Of a DNA stretch of 64,000 nucleotides, positions 8,070-17,776 are shown in pieces (the stretch's first letter is position 1; every line of letters starts with the position of its first letter). The notes beneath the pieces are model-generated. The model saw only the letters and a program-made list of their open reading frames with translations, was not told where the DNA came from and searched no databases. This DNA comes from Parapedobacter pyrenivorans_A. GTDB lineage: Bacteria; Bacteroidota; Bacteroidia; Sphingobacteriales; Sphingobacteriaceae. The stretch is taken from the NCBI RefSeq assembly GCF_041925275.1, contig NZ_JBHEUZ010000002.1, positions 434,001-498,000 of the forward strand, in the 5' to 3' direction. The position numbers and the translations under genes were made by a program.

Positions 8070-9836
8070 ATGTTACGGACGATATATAAATCAAAAAAGT
8101 TGGTCTGCGCGCTACTGACCGTAGGTATGGTTGGTTGTACGAACCTGGAAGAGAAAGTGATCGATGAGATGCTGGGTTCGGAAAGTGCCCAGCCACAGAA
8201 TGCACTGGCTGCCGCCTACAACAGGCTGAGCAATGCAACGTTTGTTGACCACGGCAATGTATTTGCCTTACAGTCTTACGCTACCGACGAGGCGCTGTTG
8301 CCCACCCGCGGGAGCGACTGGGGCGATGGTGGCCGTTGGCGGGTTTTCCATGAATTTACGTGGGGGCCGAGCGACGCGGTGTTGGCGACTGCATGGAATA
8401 ACCTGACGAACGGCATCACCCAATCACTCACGGCAATCGGCACCATCAGTGGGCAGGATTTTCCTGATAAAGCCATGTATGTCGCGGAAGCGAAAGGGCT
8501 ATTGGCGTTCTACACATTCCATACCTTGGATTTATTCGGGCAAGCACCTTATCGGGATCCGTTAAACTTGGACGCTCCACTCGAAGTGTTGCAGGCGTCG
8601 ACCGCTATCGATGTGTTGATACAACAGGTTGAAGCACTTATTCCCGATTTGGCAAATGTAGGCGAACGATCCACCCATAGTGGGCGGTTCACAAAGCAGG
8701 GTGCCTATGGTTTGTTGGCCGATATGTACCTCAATAGGGCCGTATTCAAGAATCGGTACGCAGCGGATTTCGATTTCGACGAGCAGGCGGTGGACGGGAA
8801 TGGGTCAGATATGGATAAAGTGATTCAGTATACCTCAGAGCTGATAGGGTCTGGCCGATTCAACCTCGAAAGCAATTATTTCAGGAACTTCGATATTGAC
8901 AATGCGGGGCGTCCGGAGATGATTTTCGTGGCTTCCCAAGATAACAATACACTGCGAGGTAGCGACAGCGATCTCGCCTATATGCCGATGGAGCGGAACC
9001 AGAAGCCTTCCCCAGCCAACCGTGGTACGAATGCATCGTGTATTACGCCGGAGTTCTACTATTCATGGGAAGGTAACTTTGACGACCCTCGTTTTCATCG
9101 CCACTATCAGTACAGCGACGGTACATGGTTCATGAATGATGGAACCGATGTGAGTGTGCCTGCCACCAGTATCGTACCCAACAGTGATGGGTTGCCTTGG
9201 TTTCACTTCAATCGAGGTATTATGGCTGGGCAGCAATATGGGCCCACCTTGTTGCCTAGTGGCGGGTTTGAGATGACCGCCGATGGTCGCATAAAAGTGA
9301 ATAAACTGTACTGCGAAAAGAATACGACGCTCGCCATGGATTTTACCCCCGAGCTTAATTTTGACAATCCGGCCCAGTCCGTGTTTACGCAAGCGCAGAT
9401 CAACCGAGGTGCCAGGGTGTTTAAATGGGAGTTCGACCCGGAGAACGGAAATGGTACAAGCAACGTCGACGTGCCCCTGTACCGGTTGGGAGGAATATAC
9501 TGTATGCGCGCTGAAGCATATTTCCGTAAAGGGCAAACGGCCGAAGCGTTGGCTGATATCAATATGCTCCGAACGAGCCGTACGCGCGAAGCGCTGTTTA
9601 ATAATGCACCGGGTAGGGCGTTGGATGTGTTGGATGAGCAGACGTTGTATAATGAGATCGGATACGAGATGTATTGGGAATTGAACAGACGCAAGCAGAT
9701 GATTCGGTTCGGTAAATTCGAGAACGCATTCTCCGCCAAGCCGGTTTCACAGCCGTTCCGGCGTATCTATCCCATACCGCAAACGACCATGGATGCTTCG
9801 GATGCGTTTGACCAGAACGAAGGATATGATAATTAA
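8070..9836 (+). CDS. SusD/RagB-like surface lipoprotein (inositol locus)
   Basis: 588 residues, the lid and binding partner of the SusC transporter just upstream. The signal peptide ends in the lipobox M-V-G-C23, so it is a lipoprotein on the cell surface. The helical TPR-like core begins at about residue 40 (A-Y-N-R-L-S), with A-E-A-K-G-L-L-A-F-Y-T-F-H-T-L-D-L-F-G typical of SusD. The C-terminal part has Y-R-L-G-G-I-Y-C-M-R-A-E-A-Y and N-E-I-G-Y-E-M-Y-W-E-L-N-R-R-K-Q-M-I-R-F-G-K-F, the usual RagB/SusD end. The stop lies 4 bp before the second copy of the LacI-type operator. Confidence 0.95.
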   Translation: MLRTIYKSKKLVCALLTVGMVGCTNLEEKVIDEMLGSESAQPQNALAAAYNRLSNATFVDHGNVFALQSYATDEALLPTRGSDWGDGGRWRVFHEFTWGPSDAVLATAWNNLTNGITQSLTAIGTISGQDFPDKAMYVAEAKGLLAFYTFHTLDLFGQAPYRDPLNLDAPLEVLQASTAIDVLIQQVEALIPDLANVGERSTHSGRFTKQGAYGLLADMYLNRAVFKNRYAADFDFDEQAVDGNGSDMDKVIQYTSELIGSGRFNLESNYFRNFDIDNAGRPEMIFVASQDNNTLRGSDSDLAYMPMERNQKPSPANRGTNASCITPEFYYSWEGNFDDPRFHRHYQYSDGTWFMNDGTDVSVPATSIVPNSDGLPWFHFNRGIMAGQQYGPTLLPSGGFEMTADGRIKVNKLYCEKNTTLAMDFTPELNFDNPAQSVFTQAQINRGARVFKWEFDPENGNGTSNVDVPLYRLGGIYCMRAEAYFRKGQTAEALADINMLRTSRTREALFNNAPGRALDVLDEQTLYNEIGYEMYWELNRRKQMIRFGKFENAFSAKPVSQPFRRIYPIPQTTMDASDAFDQNEGYDN

Positions 9837-9840
9837 GCAC

Positions 9841-9860
9841 GTTACGCAAACCTTTGCGTT
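9841..9860. promoter_or_regulatory. LacI-type operator, copy 2
   Basis: Identical over 20 bp to the copy at 3759-3778. Its right arm contains the TTTG that serves as -33 element of the iol operon promoter, so a bound repressor would block RNA polymerase. Confidence 0.75.
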
Positions 9861-9880
9861 TGCTCACCTTGCTAGTTTTG
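9853..9880 (+). promoter_or_regulatory. iol operon promoter
   Basis: TAGTTTTG (9873-9880) fits the -7 consensus. TTTG (9853-9856), inside the operator, is the best -33 element although the 16-bp spacing is short. Transcription would start near 9887, about 37 nt before ATG 9924. Confidence 0.55.
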
Positions 9881-9923
9881 TTAAATAGTCGTTTTATTGC
9901 AGAACCAATTTGTCGGAAACCAG

Positions 9924-10865
9924 ATGATGATATCGCCGCGTATCCTGTTCAATGAATGCTATGGCAACTATGCCGTGCCGGCCATCAATGTGTTTACGCT
10001 AGAGCAGGTATTGGGCGTGTTCCGGGCGGCCGATACCAGCCGGGCGCCCGTCATTATCCAAACCACGCCCGTGGCGCGCGACTATGCCACGCCGATGGTA
10101 TTGACGGCGATGGTTGAGGCGGCCGCGCGGGCCTACCCAAACGTGGTGTTTGCGCTGCACCTGGACCATGGTAATGAGCGGCATATTGCCCACGCAATCG
10201 ACAGCGGGCAATATAGTTCCGTGATGATTGATGCCTCGCACGACGCATTGGAGCGGAACATCGGCCGTACTAGGGAGATGGTTTCAATGGCCCACAGAAA
10301 GGGGGTGTTTGTGGAAGCCGAATTGGGTGTGCTAAGCGGTGTCGAAGACGACCTACGGATAGCGGAGTCGGCATCAAAATATACCCAGCCGGAAGATGCT
10401 GCTTATTTTGTGCAAAGCACGGGGTGCGATAGCTTGGCGGTAGCCGTAGGGACCAGCCATGGGGCTTACAAGTTTTCGGGCGAACAGGGCATTCGGTTCG
10501 ATATCCTACGGGCCATCCAGCAGCGTTTGCCTCGCTTTCCGCTGGTGCTGCATGGCGGCTCCTCGGTAGATCCGCAGGAGTTGGCCCGGATCAATGAAGC
10601 GGGTGGGCAGATGCAGCAAGGTGCCCGCGGCGTATCAGACGAGGAGTTACGGAGGTCCACAGGCTTCGGTATTTGCAAAGTGAACATCGCTACGGATTTG
10701 CGGGTACTATGGACCCGGGTGCACCGTGAGTTTTTTACGGCTCATCCCGAACAATTCGATCCCCTTGTGCCGGGGAGAGCGTATGTGGAAGCATTGGAGA
10801 AGCTATGTGTCGAAAAATTTGAAAAATTAGGGGCAGCGGGAAAAGCGGGAGCTTTCCTTGCATAA
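9924..10865 (+). CDS. iolJ: Class II aldolase, 6-phospho-5-dehydro-2-deoxy-D-gluconate aldolase type
   Basis: 313 residues of the class II fructose-bisphosphate aldolase family. Zinc-binding and active-site segments are visible: H-L-D-H-G-N-E (about residues 76-82), E-A-E-L-G-V-L-S-G-V-E-D-D, S-H-G-A-Y-K, L-H-G-G-S-S and K-V-N-I-A-T-D-L-R. In this operon the expected reaction is cleavage of 2-deoxy-5-keto-gluconate 6-phosphate to dihydroxyacetone phosphate and malonate semialdehyde. A TTG in frame at 9897 would add 9 residues; ATG 9924 or 9927 fits the family start better. The sequence alone does not exclude a tagatose- or fructose-bisphosphate aldolase; the neighbours decide. Confidence 0.85.
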   Translation: MMISPRILFNECYGNYAVPAINVFTLEQVLGVFRAADTSRAPVIIQTTPVARDYATPMVLTAMVEAAARAYPNVVFALHLDHGNERHIAHAIDSGQYSSVMIDASHDALERNIGRTREMVSMAHRKGVFVEAELGVLSGVEDDLRIAESASKYTQPEDAAYFVQSTGCDSLAVAVGTSHGAYKFSGEQGIRFDILRAIQQRLPRFPLVLHGGSSVDPQELARINEAGGQMQQGARGVSDEELRRSTGFGICKVNIATDLRVLWTRVHREFFTAHPEQFDPLVPGRAYVEALEKLCVEKFEKLGAAGKAGAFLA

Positions 10866-10897
10866 GCGCTGCTGCCCGTTATAAAGAGCCTATTAAA

Positions 10898-11776
10898 ATG
10901 AAGCAGGATCAACAATGCAGGCTTTTGGCCAAACCGGGTAATGCCACCGCCGTTTACCAGCACATCAGCAGGGAAGACGGTGGGTGGCAATACCTCAATT
11001 TTGCGGCGCGGATGATGCGGAAAGGGGAACGATGGAAGGGTGAGACGGGCGATAATGAATATGCCGTCATCTTGTTGGGAGGGAACTATCGTGTGGATAC
11101 CGACAAAGGCAGTTGGCAAACCACCAACGGACGGAAGGATGTGTTTTCCGGCATGGCCCATTCGCTCTATCTACCCCGCCATACGTCCTTTGAACTCGTT
11201 GCCGAAAGCGAGGAGTTGGACATTGCGTACGGTTGGTGTGAAACCGACCGCGATTTTGTGCCGGTTTTCAAACGACCGGAAGAGGTGCAGATCGAAGTCC
11301 GGGGCGGCGACAATGCCACCCGGCAGATCAACGACCTGCTCGGCCCCGGGTTCCCCTGCCACCGGTTGGTGGCCGTGGAGGTATACACCCCGTCGGGCAA
11401 CTGGAGTTCATTCCCGGCCCATAAGCACGATGAGCGTATGATTAATGAAAACGGGGAGTTGGTGGAAGCCAGGCTGGAGGAGACCTACTTCTATAAAATC
11501 AGCAAACCGCAAGGATATGCCATCCAGTGGGTATACACCAGTGACGGCAGCCTCAATGAAATAGCAGTTGCCAAACACAATGATGTCGTATTAGTGCCGA
11601 AAGGTTACCATCCTGTAGTAGCCGGGCATGGGTATGATGTGTATTACCTCAATTTCCTGGCGGGCTCGGACCAGTCACTGGCCAACACACCCGATCCGGA
11701 ACATGCCTGGATATTCGGTACATGGAAGGGTACGGATGAGCGGATTCCCATGGTAACAGCAAAAATGAATGGGTAA
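10898..11776 (+). CDS. iolB: 5-deoxy-glucuronate isomerase
   Basis: 292 residues, the full length of IolB, a double-cupin enzyme that turns 5-deoxy-glucuronate into 2-deoxy-5-keto-gluconate in inositol breakdown. The metal-binding cupin segment S-S-F-P-A-H175-K-H177-D-E and the downstream L-E-E-T-Y-F-Y-K are clear. The C-terminal cupin has V-L-V-P-K-G-Y-H-P and Y-L-N-F-L-A-G. Its stop overlaps the iolC start by one base (TAATG), so translation of the two is likely coupled. Confidence 0.95.
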   Translation: MKQDQQCRLLAKPGNATAVYQHISREDGGWQYLNFAARMMRKGERWKGETGDNEYAVILLGGNYRVDTDKGSWQTTNGRKDVFSGMAHSLYLPRHTSFELVAESEELDIAYGWCETDRDFVPVFKRPEEVQIEVRGGDNATRQINDLLGPGFPCHRLVAVEVYTPSGNWSSFPAHKHDERMINENGELVEARLEETYFYKISKPQGYAIQWVYTSDGSLNEIAVAKHNDVVLVPKGYHPVVAGHGYDVYYLNFLAGSDQSLANTPDPEHAWIFGTWKGTDERIPMVTAKMNG

Positions 11777-12795
11777 TGGACGGCAAAGCAAAAACATATG
11801 ATGTGCTCACGGTAGGGCGTTCGTCAATAGATCTGTATTCGCAGAACATCGGTGCCGAATTTATCGCTATCAAAGGGTTTGACGCGTTTGTTGGCGGGTC
11901 ACCGTTGAACATTGCCACCGGTTGCAGCCGGTTGGGGCTCCGCGCCGCACTCCTTACAGGCGTGGGCGAGGATAAGGTGGGCGATTTTATCTTGAATTTC
12001 CTGGAGCAGGAAAAAGTAGAAACGGCTTTCATCCCCCGCATCCCCGGCGCAAGGAGCAGTGCTGTGCTGTTGGGCATTCAGCCGCCCGATACGTTTCCAC
12101 TGGTATTTTACCGCAACAACGCGGCCGACTCGCAGATTACCATCGACCATGTGAACGCCATTGACATGGCCAGGGTGCGACTGATTGAACTATCAGGAAC
12201 GGCATTGAATATCGAGCCGAGCCGGAGTGCCGTTTTCCACGCCGTGGAACGGGCCAAAGCACACGGTGTGACCACCCTACTCGATATCGATTTCCGGGCA
12301 GACCAATGGGCTGACATCCGGTCGTTCGGTGTGATGGTGCGGGCGCTGCTCCCCAACATCCAAGTAGCGATCGGCACGGAGGAAGAGCTCTTGGCGGCGA
12401 TGTTGGAGGACGCCTCTCAGGTAACCATCGAACACCAGCAGATTTCGGCACCTACTGTGAAAGGTGATATCGACAAAGCAATAGCCGGTGTCTTGTCGTT
12501 GGGTGTGGAAATATTGGTGGTGAAACGGGGTGCTACCGGCGCAACGGTGTATGATAAAAAGGGAAACAAACAGGAAGTGCCAGGCTTTCCGGTGGTGCCG
12601 TTAAACATCCTCGGAGCGGGGGATGCATTTGCCTCGGGGTTTATCTATGGCTACCTGAATGGCTGGGACCTCTATAAATCCTGCCGGATGGGCAATGCCA
12701 GCGGTGCGCAGGTAGTGCTGCAGCCAGGATGTGCCAATTTTATGCCCACGCTGGATGAATCAATGGCATTTATAGAAAAACATGGAGGGTTTTAA
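11776..12795 (+). CDS. iolC: 5-dehydro-2-deoxygluconokinase (PfkB family)
   Basis: 339-residue ribokinase-like sugar kinase. D-V-L-T-V-G-R-S-S-I-D-L-Y at residues 9-21 and F-V-G-G-S-P-L-N-I-A near 38-47 form the substrate site. The PfkB signature N-I-L-G-A-G-D-A-F-A-S-G-F is at about 277-289, with D283 as the catalytic base. It phosphorylates 2-deoxy-5-keto-gluconate at O6, making the substrate of IolJ. It is shorter than the Clostridium/Rhizobium IolC fusions that carry a DUF2090 domain. The gene is two bases from iolD. Confidence 0.93.
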   Translation: MDGKAKTYDVLTVGRSSIDLYSQNIGAEFIAIKGFDAFVGGSPLNIATGCSRLGLRAALLTGVGEDKVGDFILNFLEQEKVETAFIPRIPGARSSAVLLGIQPPDTFPLVFYRNNAADSQITIDHVNAIDMARVRLIELSGTALNIEPSRSAVFHAVERAKAHGVTTLLDIDFRADQWADIRSFGVMVRALLPNIQVAIGTEEELLAAMLEDASQVTIEHQQISAPTVKGDIDKAIAGVLSLGVEILVVKRGATGATVYDKKGNKQEVPGFPVVPLNILGAGDAFASGFIYGYLNGWDLYKSCRMGNASGAQVVLQPGCANFMPTLDESMAFIEKHGGF

Positions 12796-12797
12796 AT

Positions 12798-14654
12798 ATG
12801 AGGCTGACCACATCGCAGGCGCTTGTCCGATTTCTCGACCAACAATATGTGGAGCGGGATGGTGCACAGCATAAATTCTTTGCCGGATGTTTCGGCATTT
12901 TCGGGCATGGCAATGTAGGGGGGGTGGGCCAAGCGCTATTTGAATACCCGGCGCTCACCTATTACCAATCGCGCAACGAGCAGGCCATGGTGCACACTGC
13001 CTCGGCCTACACCCGCATGAAAAACCGCCTTTCTACATTTGCTTGCACCTCGTCCATTGGTCCGGGAGCGACCAATATGCTGACGGCTGCGGCTGCGGCC
13101 ACGATTAACCGGCTCCCGGTACTATTGCTTCCGGGCGATATTTTTGCCAGCCGGCATGTGGATCCCGTGCTGCAGCAACTCGAATTTACGGCATCGGCGG
13201 ATGTATCGGTCAACGATTGCTTCAAGCCCGTCTCTAGGTTTTGGGACCGCATCAACCGACCCGAGCAATTGATTGCTTCATTGATGCAAGCCATGCGGGT
13301 ACTCACCTCGCCCGCGGAGACGGGAGCCGTAACCCTTTGCTTGCCCCAAGATGTGCAGGCAGAAGCGTACGATTTCCCCGACGAATTGTTCGAAAGAAGG
13401 GTGTGGTACCTCCCACGACCCCTGCCCGATGCCGAATTGTTACGGCGGGCTGCAGAGCGTATCCGTGCGGCCAAGCGGCCCATGATTGTGGCGGGTGGGG
13501 GTGTGATTTATGGAGAAGCCACGGCTGCGCTGCATGCGTTCGTACACGCCACGGGCATTCCCGTTGCTGAAACGTTTGCCGGCAAAGGGTCGCTGCCTTA
13601 CAATGATCCACACCAGCTGGGCGCCATGGGTGCTACCGGCACGGAAGGAGCGAATGCCATCAGCGCCACGGCCGACTTGGTAATCGGTATCGGCACACGG
13701 TACAGCGATTTTACCACCGCATCTCAAACTGCCTTTCAACATCCGGATGTAGCTTTTATCAATATCAATATTGCTGAGTTTGATGCCCATAAACAGGCGG
13801 GCCTGGCACTTACCGGCGATGCGCGCGCCACATTGGAGGCGCTTGCCGACCGCTTGGCTGGCTACGGGGTAGACAGGGCTTACCGGGACCGTGTAGCAGC
13901 CTACAACCGTAGCTGGGATGAGAAGGTGGCACGTGCCTACGCGGCGGAGAGTGACCAGCGGCTCTCGCAGGCGGAAGTGATCGGCCTGGTCAATGGTTTT
14001 GCGGCACCTGAAGATGTTGTGGTATGCGCCGCTGGCAGCCTGCCAGGGGATTTGCACAAGCTATGGCGTACCCGCGACCCCAAGGGTTTCCACCTCGAGT
14101 ACGGATACTCATGCATGGGTTATGAAATTGCCGGTGGCCTTGGGGTCAAGATGGCCGACTGTGGGCGTGAGGTCTACGTAATGGTGGGGGACGGAAGCTA
14201 CTTGATGATGTCTTCTGAGATCGTGACGTCCATACAGGAAGACTACAAGCTGACCATCATCTTAATCAACAATCATGGGTTTGCAAGCATAGGTGGGCTC
14301 TCGAAATCGCTGGGCACCGAGGGTTTCGGTACGCAGTACCGGGCCCGCGATGAGGGATCGGGCCAACTGGATGGAAGCCTCCTGCCGGTAGACCTTGCCG
14401 CCAATGCGGAAAGCTTGGGCGCCGTCGTCATCCGCGCTACGGACGCGGCTTCCTTTGGTGACGCGCTGGAACAGGCCAAGGCTAACGGAACGACTACCGT
14501 GGTTTATGTAGAAACGGCCCCCGAGCGCAAAATGGCCGGTTATGGCCATGCGTGGTGGGAGGTTCCCATCGCTACCGTATCGGCAACCGCTGGCGTGCGG
14601 CAAGCCCACGAACTCTCGGTGGGCGAAAAGGCAAAACAGCGCCGTCATTTATAA
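12798..14654 (+). CDS. iolD: 3D-(3,5/4)-trihydroxycyclohexane-1,2-dione hydrolase
   Basis: 618-residue thiamine-diphosphate enzyme of the acetolactate-synthase superfamily. The N-terminal PYR domain has the catalytic Glu in R-N-E61-Q-A-M. The PP domain has the ThDP/Mg motif G-D-G-S-Y-L-M-M at about 463, ending in N-N-H-G-F-A-S-I-G-G-L at about 490. G-D-G-S-Y-L-M-M-x-S-E-I-V-T-S-I-Q-E is characteristic of IolD. It hydrolyses the ring of trihydroxycyclohexanedione to give 5-deoxy-glucuronate, the ring-opening step. Length matches the family (about 620-640). Confidence 0.95.
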   Translation: MRLTTSQALVRFLDQQYVERDGAQHKFFAGCFGIFGHGNVGGVGQALFEYPALTYYQSRNEQAMVHTASAYTRMKNRLSTFACTSSIGPGATNMLTAAAAATINRLPVLLLPGDIFASRHVDPVLQQLEFTASADVSVNDCFKPVSRFWDRINRPEQLIASLMQAMRVLTSPAETGAVTLCLPQDVQAEAYDFPDELFERRVWYLPRPLPDAELLRRAAERIRAAKRPMIVAGGGVIYGEATAALHAFVHATGIPVAETFAGKGSLPYNDPHQLGAMGATGTEGANAISATADLVIGIGTRYSDFTTASQTAFQHPDVAFININIAEFDAHKQAGLALTGDARATLEALADRLAGYGVDRAYRDRVAAYNRSWDEKVARAYAAESDQRLSQAEVIGLVNGFAAPEDVVVCAAGSLPGDLHKLWRTRDPKGFHLEYGYSCMGYEIAGGLGVKMADCGREVYVMVGDGSYLMMSSEIVTSIQEDYKLTIILINNHGFASIGGLSKSLGTEGFGTQYRARDEGSGQLDGSLLPVDLAANAESLGAVVIRATDAASFGDALEQAKANGTTTVVYVETAPERKMAGYGHAWWEVPIATVSATAGVRQAHELSVGEKAKQRRHL

Positions 14655-14681
14655 CGTATACTTTAGCCATAACCGTTGCCT

Positions 14682-16283
14682 ATGTTTGAATTTTCATCAC
14701 CCCTGATTGCCATCGTTAGTTTCGTAGGGTTTACCCTGTTCGTTGGTATCTATGCCTGGCTGCGCATGCGCAAGGATAACCTGAGTACGCAAGACGGTTA
14801 CTTTTTGGGAGGACGGAGCCTGACAGGCCCCGTCATCGCAGCCTCCATGATTATGACTAATATTTCTACCGAGCACTTAGTGGGCATGAATGGGTCGGCC
14901 TATAAAAACGGCTTCATCATCATCGCTTGGGAAGTGACCTCTGCCCTGGCGCTTATCGCAGCTGCTGTATATTTTGTGCCCAAGTACCTGCGGATGGGAT
15001 TAACGACCATACCGGAATACCTCGAACGGCGATTCGATAAGGGCACCCGTTCGTTGATTGCCTTGTTTCTGTTGGTTTCATTTGCCGTAACCCTGTTGCC
15101 CATCGTACTATATACCGGCGCTATCAATTTGGAGAGTATTTTCAATATCTCGGCCATGCTGGATGTAAGCAGGGAGACGGGCCTCTGGATCACCGTCGTG
15201 GTAGTGGGCTGTATCGGTGCGGCCTATGCCGTTATCGGCGGGTTAAAAGCCGTTTCCGTATCGGATGTGATTTACGGGTATGGGTTGCTGTTCGGCGGGT
15301 TGCTGATTCCGGTTTTGGCACTCATCTATATCGGTGATGGGAATCCGCTGGACGGCCTTGCCCGTGTCTTTGAGCACAGTCCGGAGAAATTCAACGTTAT
15401 CGGCAGCCCCGATTCGGTGATGCCGTTCAGTACACTTTTCACCGGGCTGGTCATCAACCAGCTCTATTTCTGGTGCATGAACCAAACGATCGTGCAGCGG
15501 GTATTGGGGGCGAAAAACCTCAAGGAAGCCCAAAAGGGGCTGTTATATACCGGCTTGCTGAAAATACTCGTCCCTTTCATCATTGTCTTGCCGGGTGTAA
15601 TCGGTTATTATTATTTCGACGATACCTATTATGGCAATCAAGACATGGTGTACCCTGAGTTGGTGAAGAAAATCCTGCCGGTGCCGCTCCTGGGGCTTTT
15701 CGCTGCGGTAATCATGGGCGCTGTGCTCAGTACATTCAACGCTGTGCTAAACAGTGCGTCAACCATTTTCAGTATCGATGTGTATAAAAGGATGATAAAA
15801 AAGGGGGCACCGGAAAAGAAACTGGTCAGCATGGGGCGGCTGGTGGCCACGTTGCTCGCCATCACTTCTATCGTGGCGGCACCGTTCGTGGCCAATGCGC
15901 CCGAAGGCCTGTTCCAGTTACTGCAAGAGCTGAATGGTATCTTTTTCATCCCCATTGCCTCCATCATGATCGGCGGATTTTTTTTCAAAAGCATTTCGGC
16001 TACGGGGGCTAAGGCAGCATTGTTCACCGGATTGATTTTTTATGTGCTGTGTACTTTCATCCTGAAAGTGGATGTGCACTTCATACATATCTGGGGGATT
16101 GAGTTTTTACTGAATATGGCTGTGATGTTTGGCGTATCCCGGTTTTATCCGGCGCATCCGCAGGAGATGGCAAAGCGGGATACCACATCGATTCCCATGG
16201 AGGCTTGGCGGTTTACACGTCCATTTGCCATCATGCTGGTTGTCATCACGGTGGTGATTTACATCTTATTGGGAAATGTTTAA
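14682..16283 (+). CDS. Sodium:solute symporter (SSS/SGLT family), likely inositol uptake
   Basis: 533 residues with roughly 14 hydrophobic membrane segments. An early Y-F-L-G-G-R-S-L-T-G-P-V-I-A-A-S-M (about residues 41-57) and N-I-S-T-E-H-L-V-G-M-N-G-S-A-Y form the sugar-transporter SSS signature. The G-L-T-T-I-P-E-Y-L-E-R-R-F motif after the third helix is also typical. ATG 14682 was chosen over an in-frame TTG at 14676. Its position inside the iol operon, between iolD and iolA, indicates Na+-driven import of myo-inositol across the inner membrane after passage through SusCD; the substrate is inferred from position. Confidence 0.88.
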   Translation: MFEFSSPLIAIVSFVGFTLFVGIYAWLRMRKDNLSTQDGYFLGGRSLTGPVIAASMIMTNISTEHLVGMNGSAYKNGFIIIAWEVTSALALIAAAVYFVPKYLRMGLTTIPEYLERRFDKGTRSLIALFLLVSFAVTLLPIVLYTGAINLESIFNISAMLDVSRETGLWITVVVVGCIGAAYAVIGGLKAVSVSDVIYGYGLLFGGLLIPVLALIYIGDGNPLDGLARVFEHSPEKFNVIGSPDSVMPFSTLFTGLVINQLYFWCMNQTIVQRVLGAKNLKEAQKGLLYTGLLKILVPFIIVLPGVIGYYYFDDTYYGNQDMVYPELVKKILPVPLLGLFAAVIMGAVLSTFNAVLNSASTIFSIDVYKRMIKKGAPEKKLVSMGRLVATLLAITSIVAAPFVANAPEGLFQLLQELNGIFFIPIASIMIGGFFFKSISATGAKAALFTGLIFYVLCTFILKVDVHFIHIWGIEFLLNMAVMFGVSRFYPAHPQEMAKRDTTSIPMEAWRFTRPFAIMLVVITVVIYILLGNV

Positions 16284-16296
16284 TAGGGAATAGTTC

Positions 16297-17772
16297 ATGG
16301 AAGTATTACAGAATTATATCAATGGGCGCTGGCAAACGAGCCGGGAGCGGGGGGCGATCGATGTCATAAACCCGGCTACCCAAGCCCCGATGGGCAGGGT
16401 TCCATACGGAAAGGATACCGCTGCCGATGTGGCAGACGCCGTGGAAGCAGCGGGGCGCGCCCAAGTGGAATGGGCTGCGGTGCCGGTGATGCAACGCGTA
16501 CAGCCCTTGTACCGATTGAAGGTATTGCTGGAGCAACACCTAGAAGAATTGGCAGAAACCATTACCAATGAATGCGGGAAAACCAAAGCCGAATCTATCG
16601 GCGAGTTGCAGCGCGCCATCGAAAATGTAGAGACGGCCTGTGCCGCACCGATGCTGTTGCAAAGTGAATTTTCGGAAAATATAACCCGGGGCATCGACGA
16701 ATTTGTCATGCGGCAACCTGTAGGGGTTTGCGCGTGTATCGTGCCGTTCAATTTTCCGGGAATGATCACCTTTTGGTTTCTACCCTATGCTATAGCCTGT
16801 GGCAACAGTTTTGTCATTAAGCCCTCGGAAAAGGTACCATTGACGATGCAGAAGGTGATGCAACTGGTTGACCAGATCGGATTGCCGCCAGGTGTGGTCA
16901 ACCTGGTACACGGGGGGAAGGCCTCGGTGGATGCGATACTTGAGCATCCGGGGATAAAGGCCATCAGTTTCGTGGGTTCCACCCGTGTAGCTCAGTATAT
17001 TTATGCCAAGGGAGCACAGCACGGTAAGCGTGTGCAAGCGCAGGGCGGTGCAAAAAATCCAGTGGTAATCCTTCCGGACGCGGATTTGGAGACCACCTCG
17101 AGGATTGTGACGGATAGCGTATATGGGTGTGCGGGGCAGCGCTGTTTAGCTGCTTCGAATATTTTGGTGATAGGCGATGGAAAGGGACGGGTTAAAGAAG
17201 CACTGTATGAGGCGGCCAAGGGGCGGAAAACGGGGTATGGCCTCTCGGATGGTGTGGAGATGGGCCCCGTGATTTCTGCCGAAAGCAAGGCGAGGATTGA
17301 GCAACTCATCGACCAAGGGGTACATGAAGGTGCGAATTTACTGCTGGATGGGCGGAACGCCTCAATCGAAGGTTTCGAGGCGGGCAATTTCGTTAAACCT
17401 ACCATATTGGAAGGCGTGCCACTAGGTGGCGAAATTATACAGACGGAGATATTTGGCCCTGTGATGAGCCTGATCAACTTGGCGACGGTAGACGCAGCAT
17501 TGGATTTCATCAATCGTAACCGCTATGGCAACATGGCGTGCCTGTTTACCAGTAGCGGTGCGAGTGCGCGTAAGTTCCGCAGTGAGGTCAACGCCGGCAA
17601 TGTGGGTATCAATATCGGCGTGGCTGCGCCGATGGCGCAGTTCCCGTTCAGCGGGTGGAACGACAGTTTCTTTGGCGACCTGCATGGGCAGGGACGGCAT
17701 GCCATCGAGTTTTTCACGCAGACCAAGGTGGTCATCGAACGTTGGCCAAAGGAATGGTCGCGCAAATTTTAA
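16297..17772 (+). CDS. iolA: Methylmalonate/malonate-semialdehyde dehydrogenase (CoA-acylating)
   Basis: 491-residue aldehyde dehydrogenase superfamily member. The catalytic Cys is C283 in G-C-A-G-Q-R-C-L-A. The oxyanion Asn is in P-F-N-F-P-G-M near 152. The usual general-base motif E-L-G-G-K is replaced by Q-G-G-A-K-N (249-254), the hallmark of the CoA-dependent MSDH subfamily, which does not hydrolyse the thioester. It converts malonate semialdehyde plus NAD+ and CoA to acetyl-CoA and CO2, the last step of the pathway. It begins 13 bp after the symporter gene. Confidence 0.95.
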   Translation: MEVLQNYINGRWQTSRERGAIDVINPATQAPMGRVPYGKDTAADVADAVEAAGRAQVEWAAVPVMQRVQPLYRLKVLLEQHLEELAETITNECGKTKAESIGELQRAIENVETACAAPMLLQSEFSENITRGIDEFVMRQPVGVCACIVPFNFPGMITFWFLPYAIACGNSFVIKPSEKVPLTMQKVMQLVDQIGLPPGVVNLVHGGKASVDAILEHPGIKAISFVGSTRVAQYIYAKGAQHGKRVQAQGGAKNPVVILPDADLETTSRIVTDSVYGCAGQRCLAASNILVIGDGKGRVKEALYEAAKGRKTGYGLSDGVEMGPVISAESKARIEQLIDQGVHEGANLLLDGRNASIEGFEAGNFVKPTILEGVPLGGEIIQTEIFGPVMSLINLATVDAALDFINRNRYGNMACLFTSSGASARKFRSEVNAGNVGINIGVAAPMAQFPFSGWNDSFFGDLHGQGRHAIEFFTQTKVVIERWPKEWSRKF

Positions 17773-17776
17773 CCGT

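Noticed and set aside
13440..14057. 205-codon minus-strand frame
   Set aside because: Shadow of iolD; its sequence is Arg/His/Cys-rich without structure.
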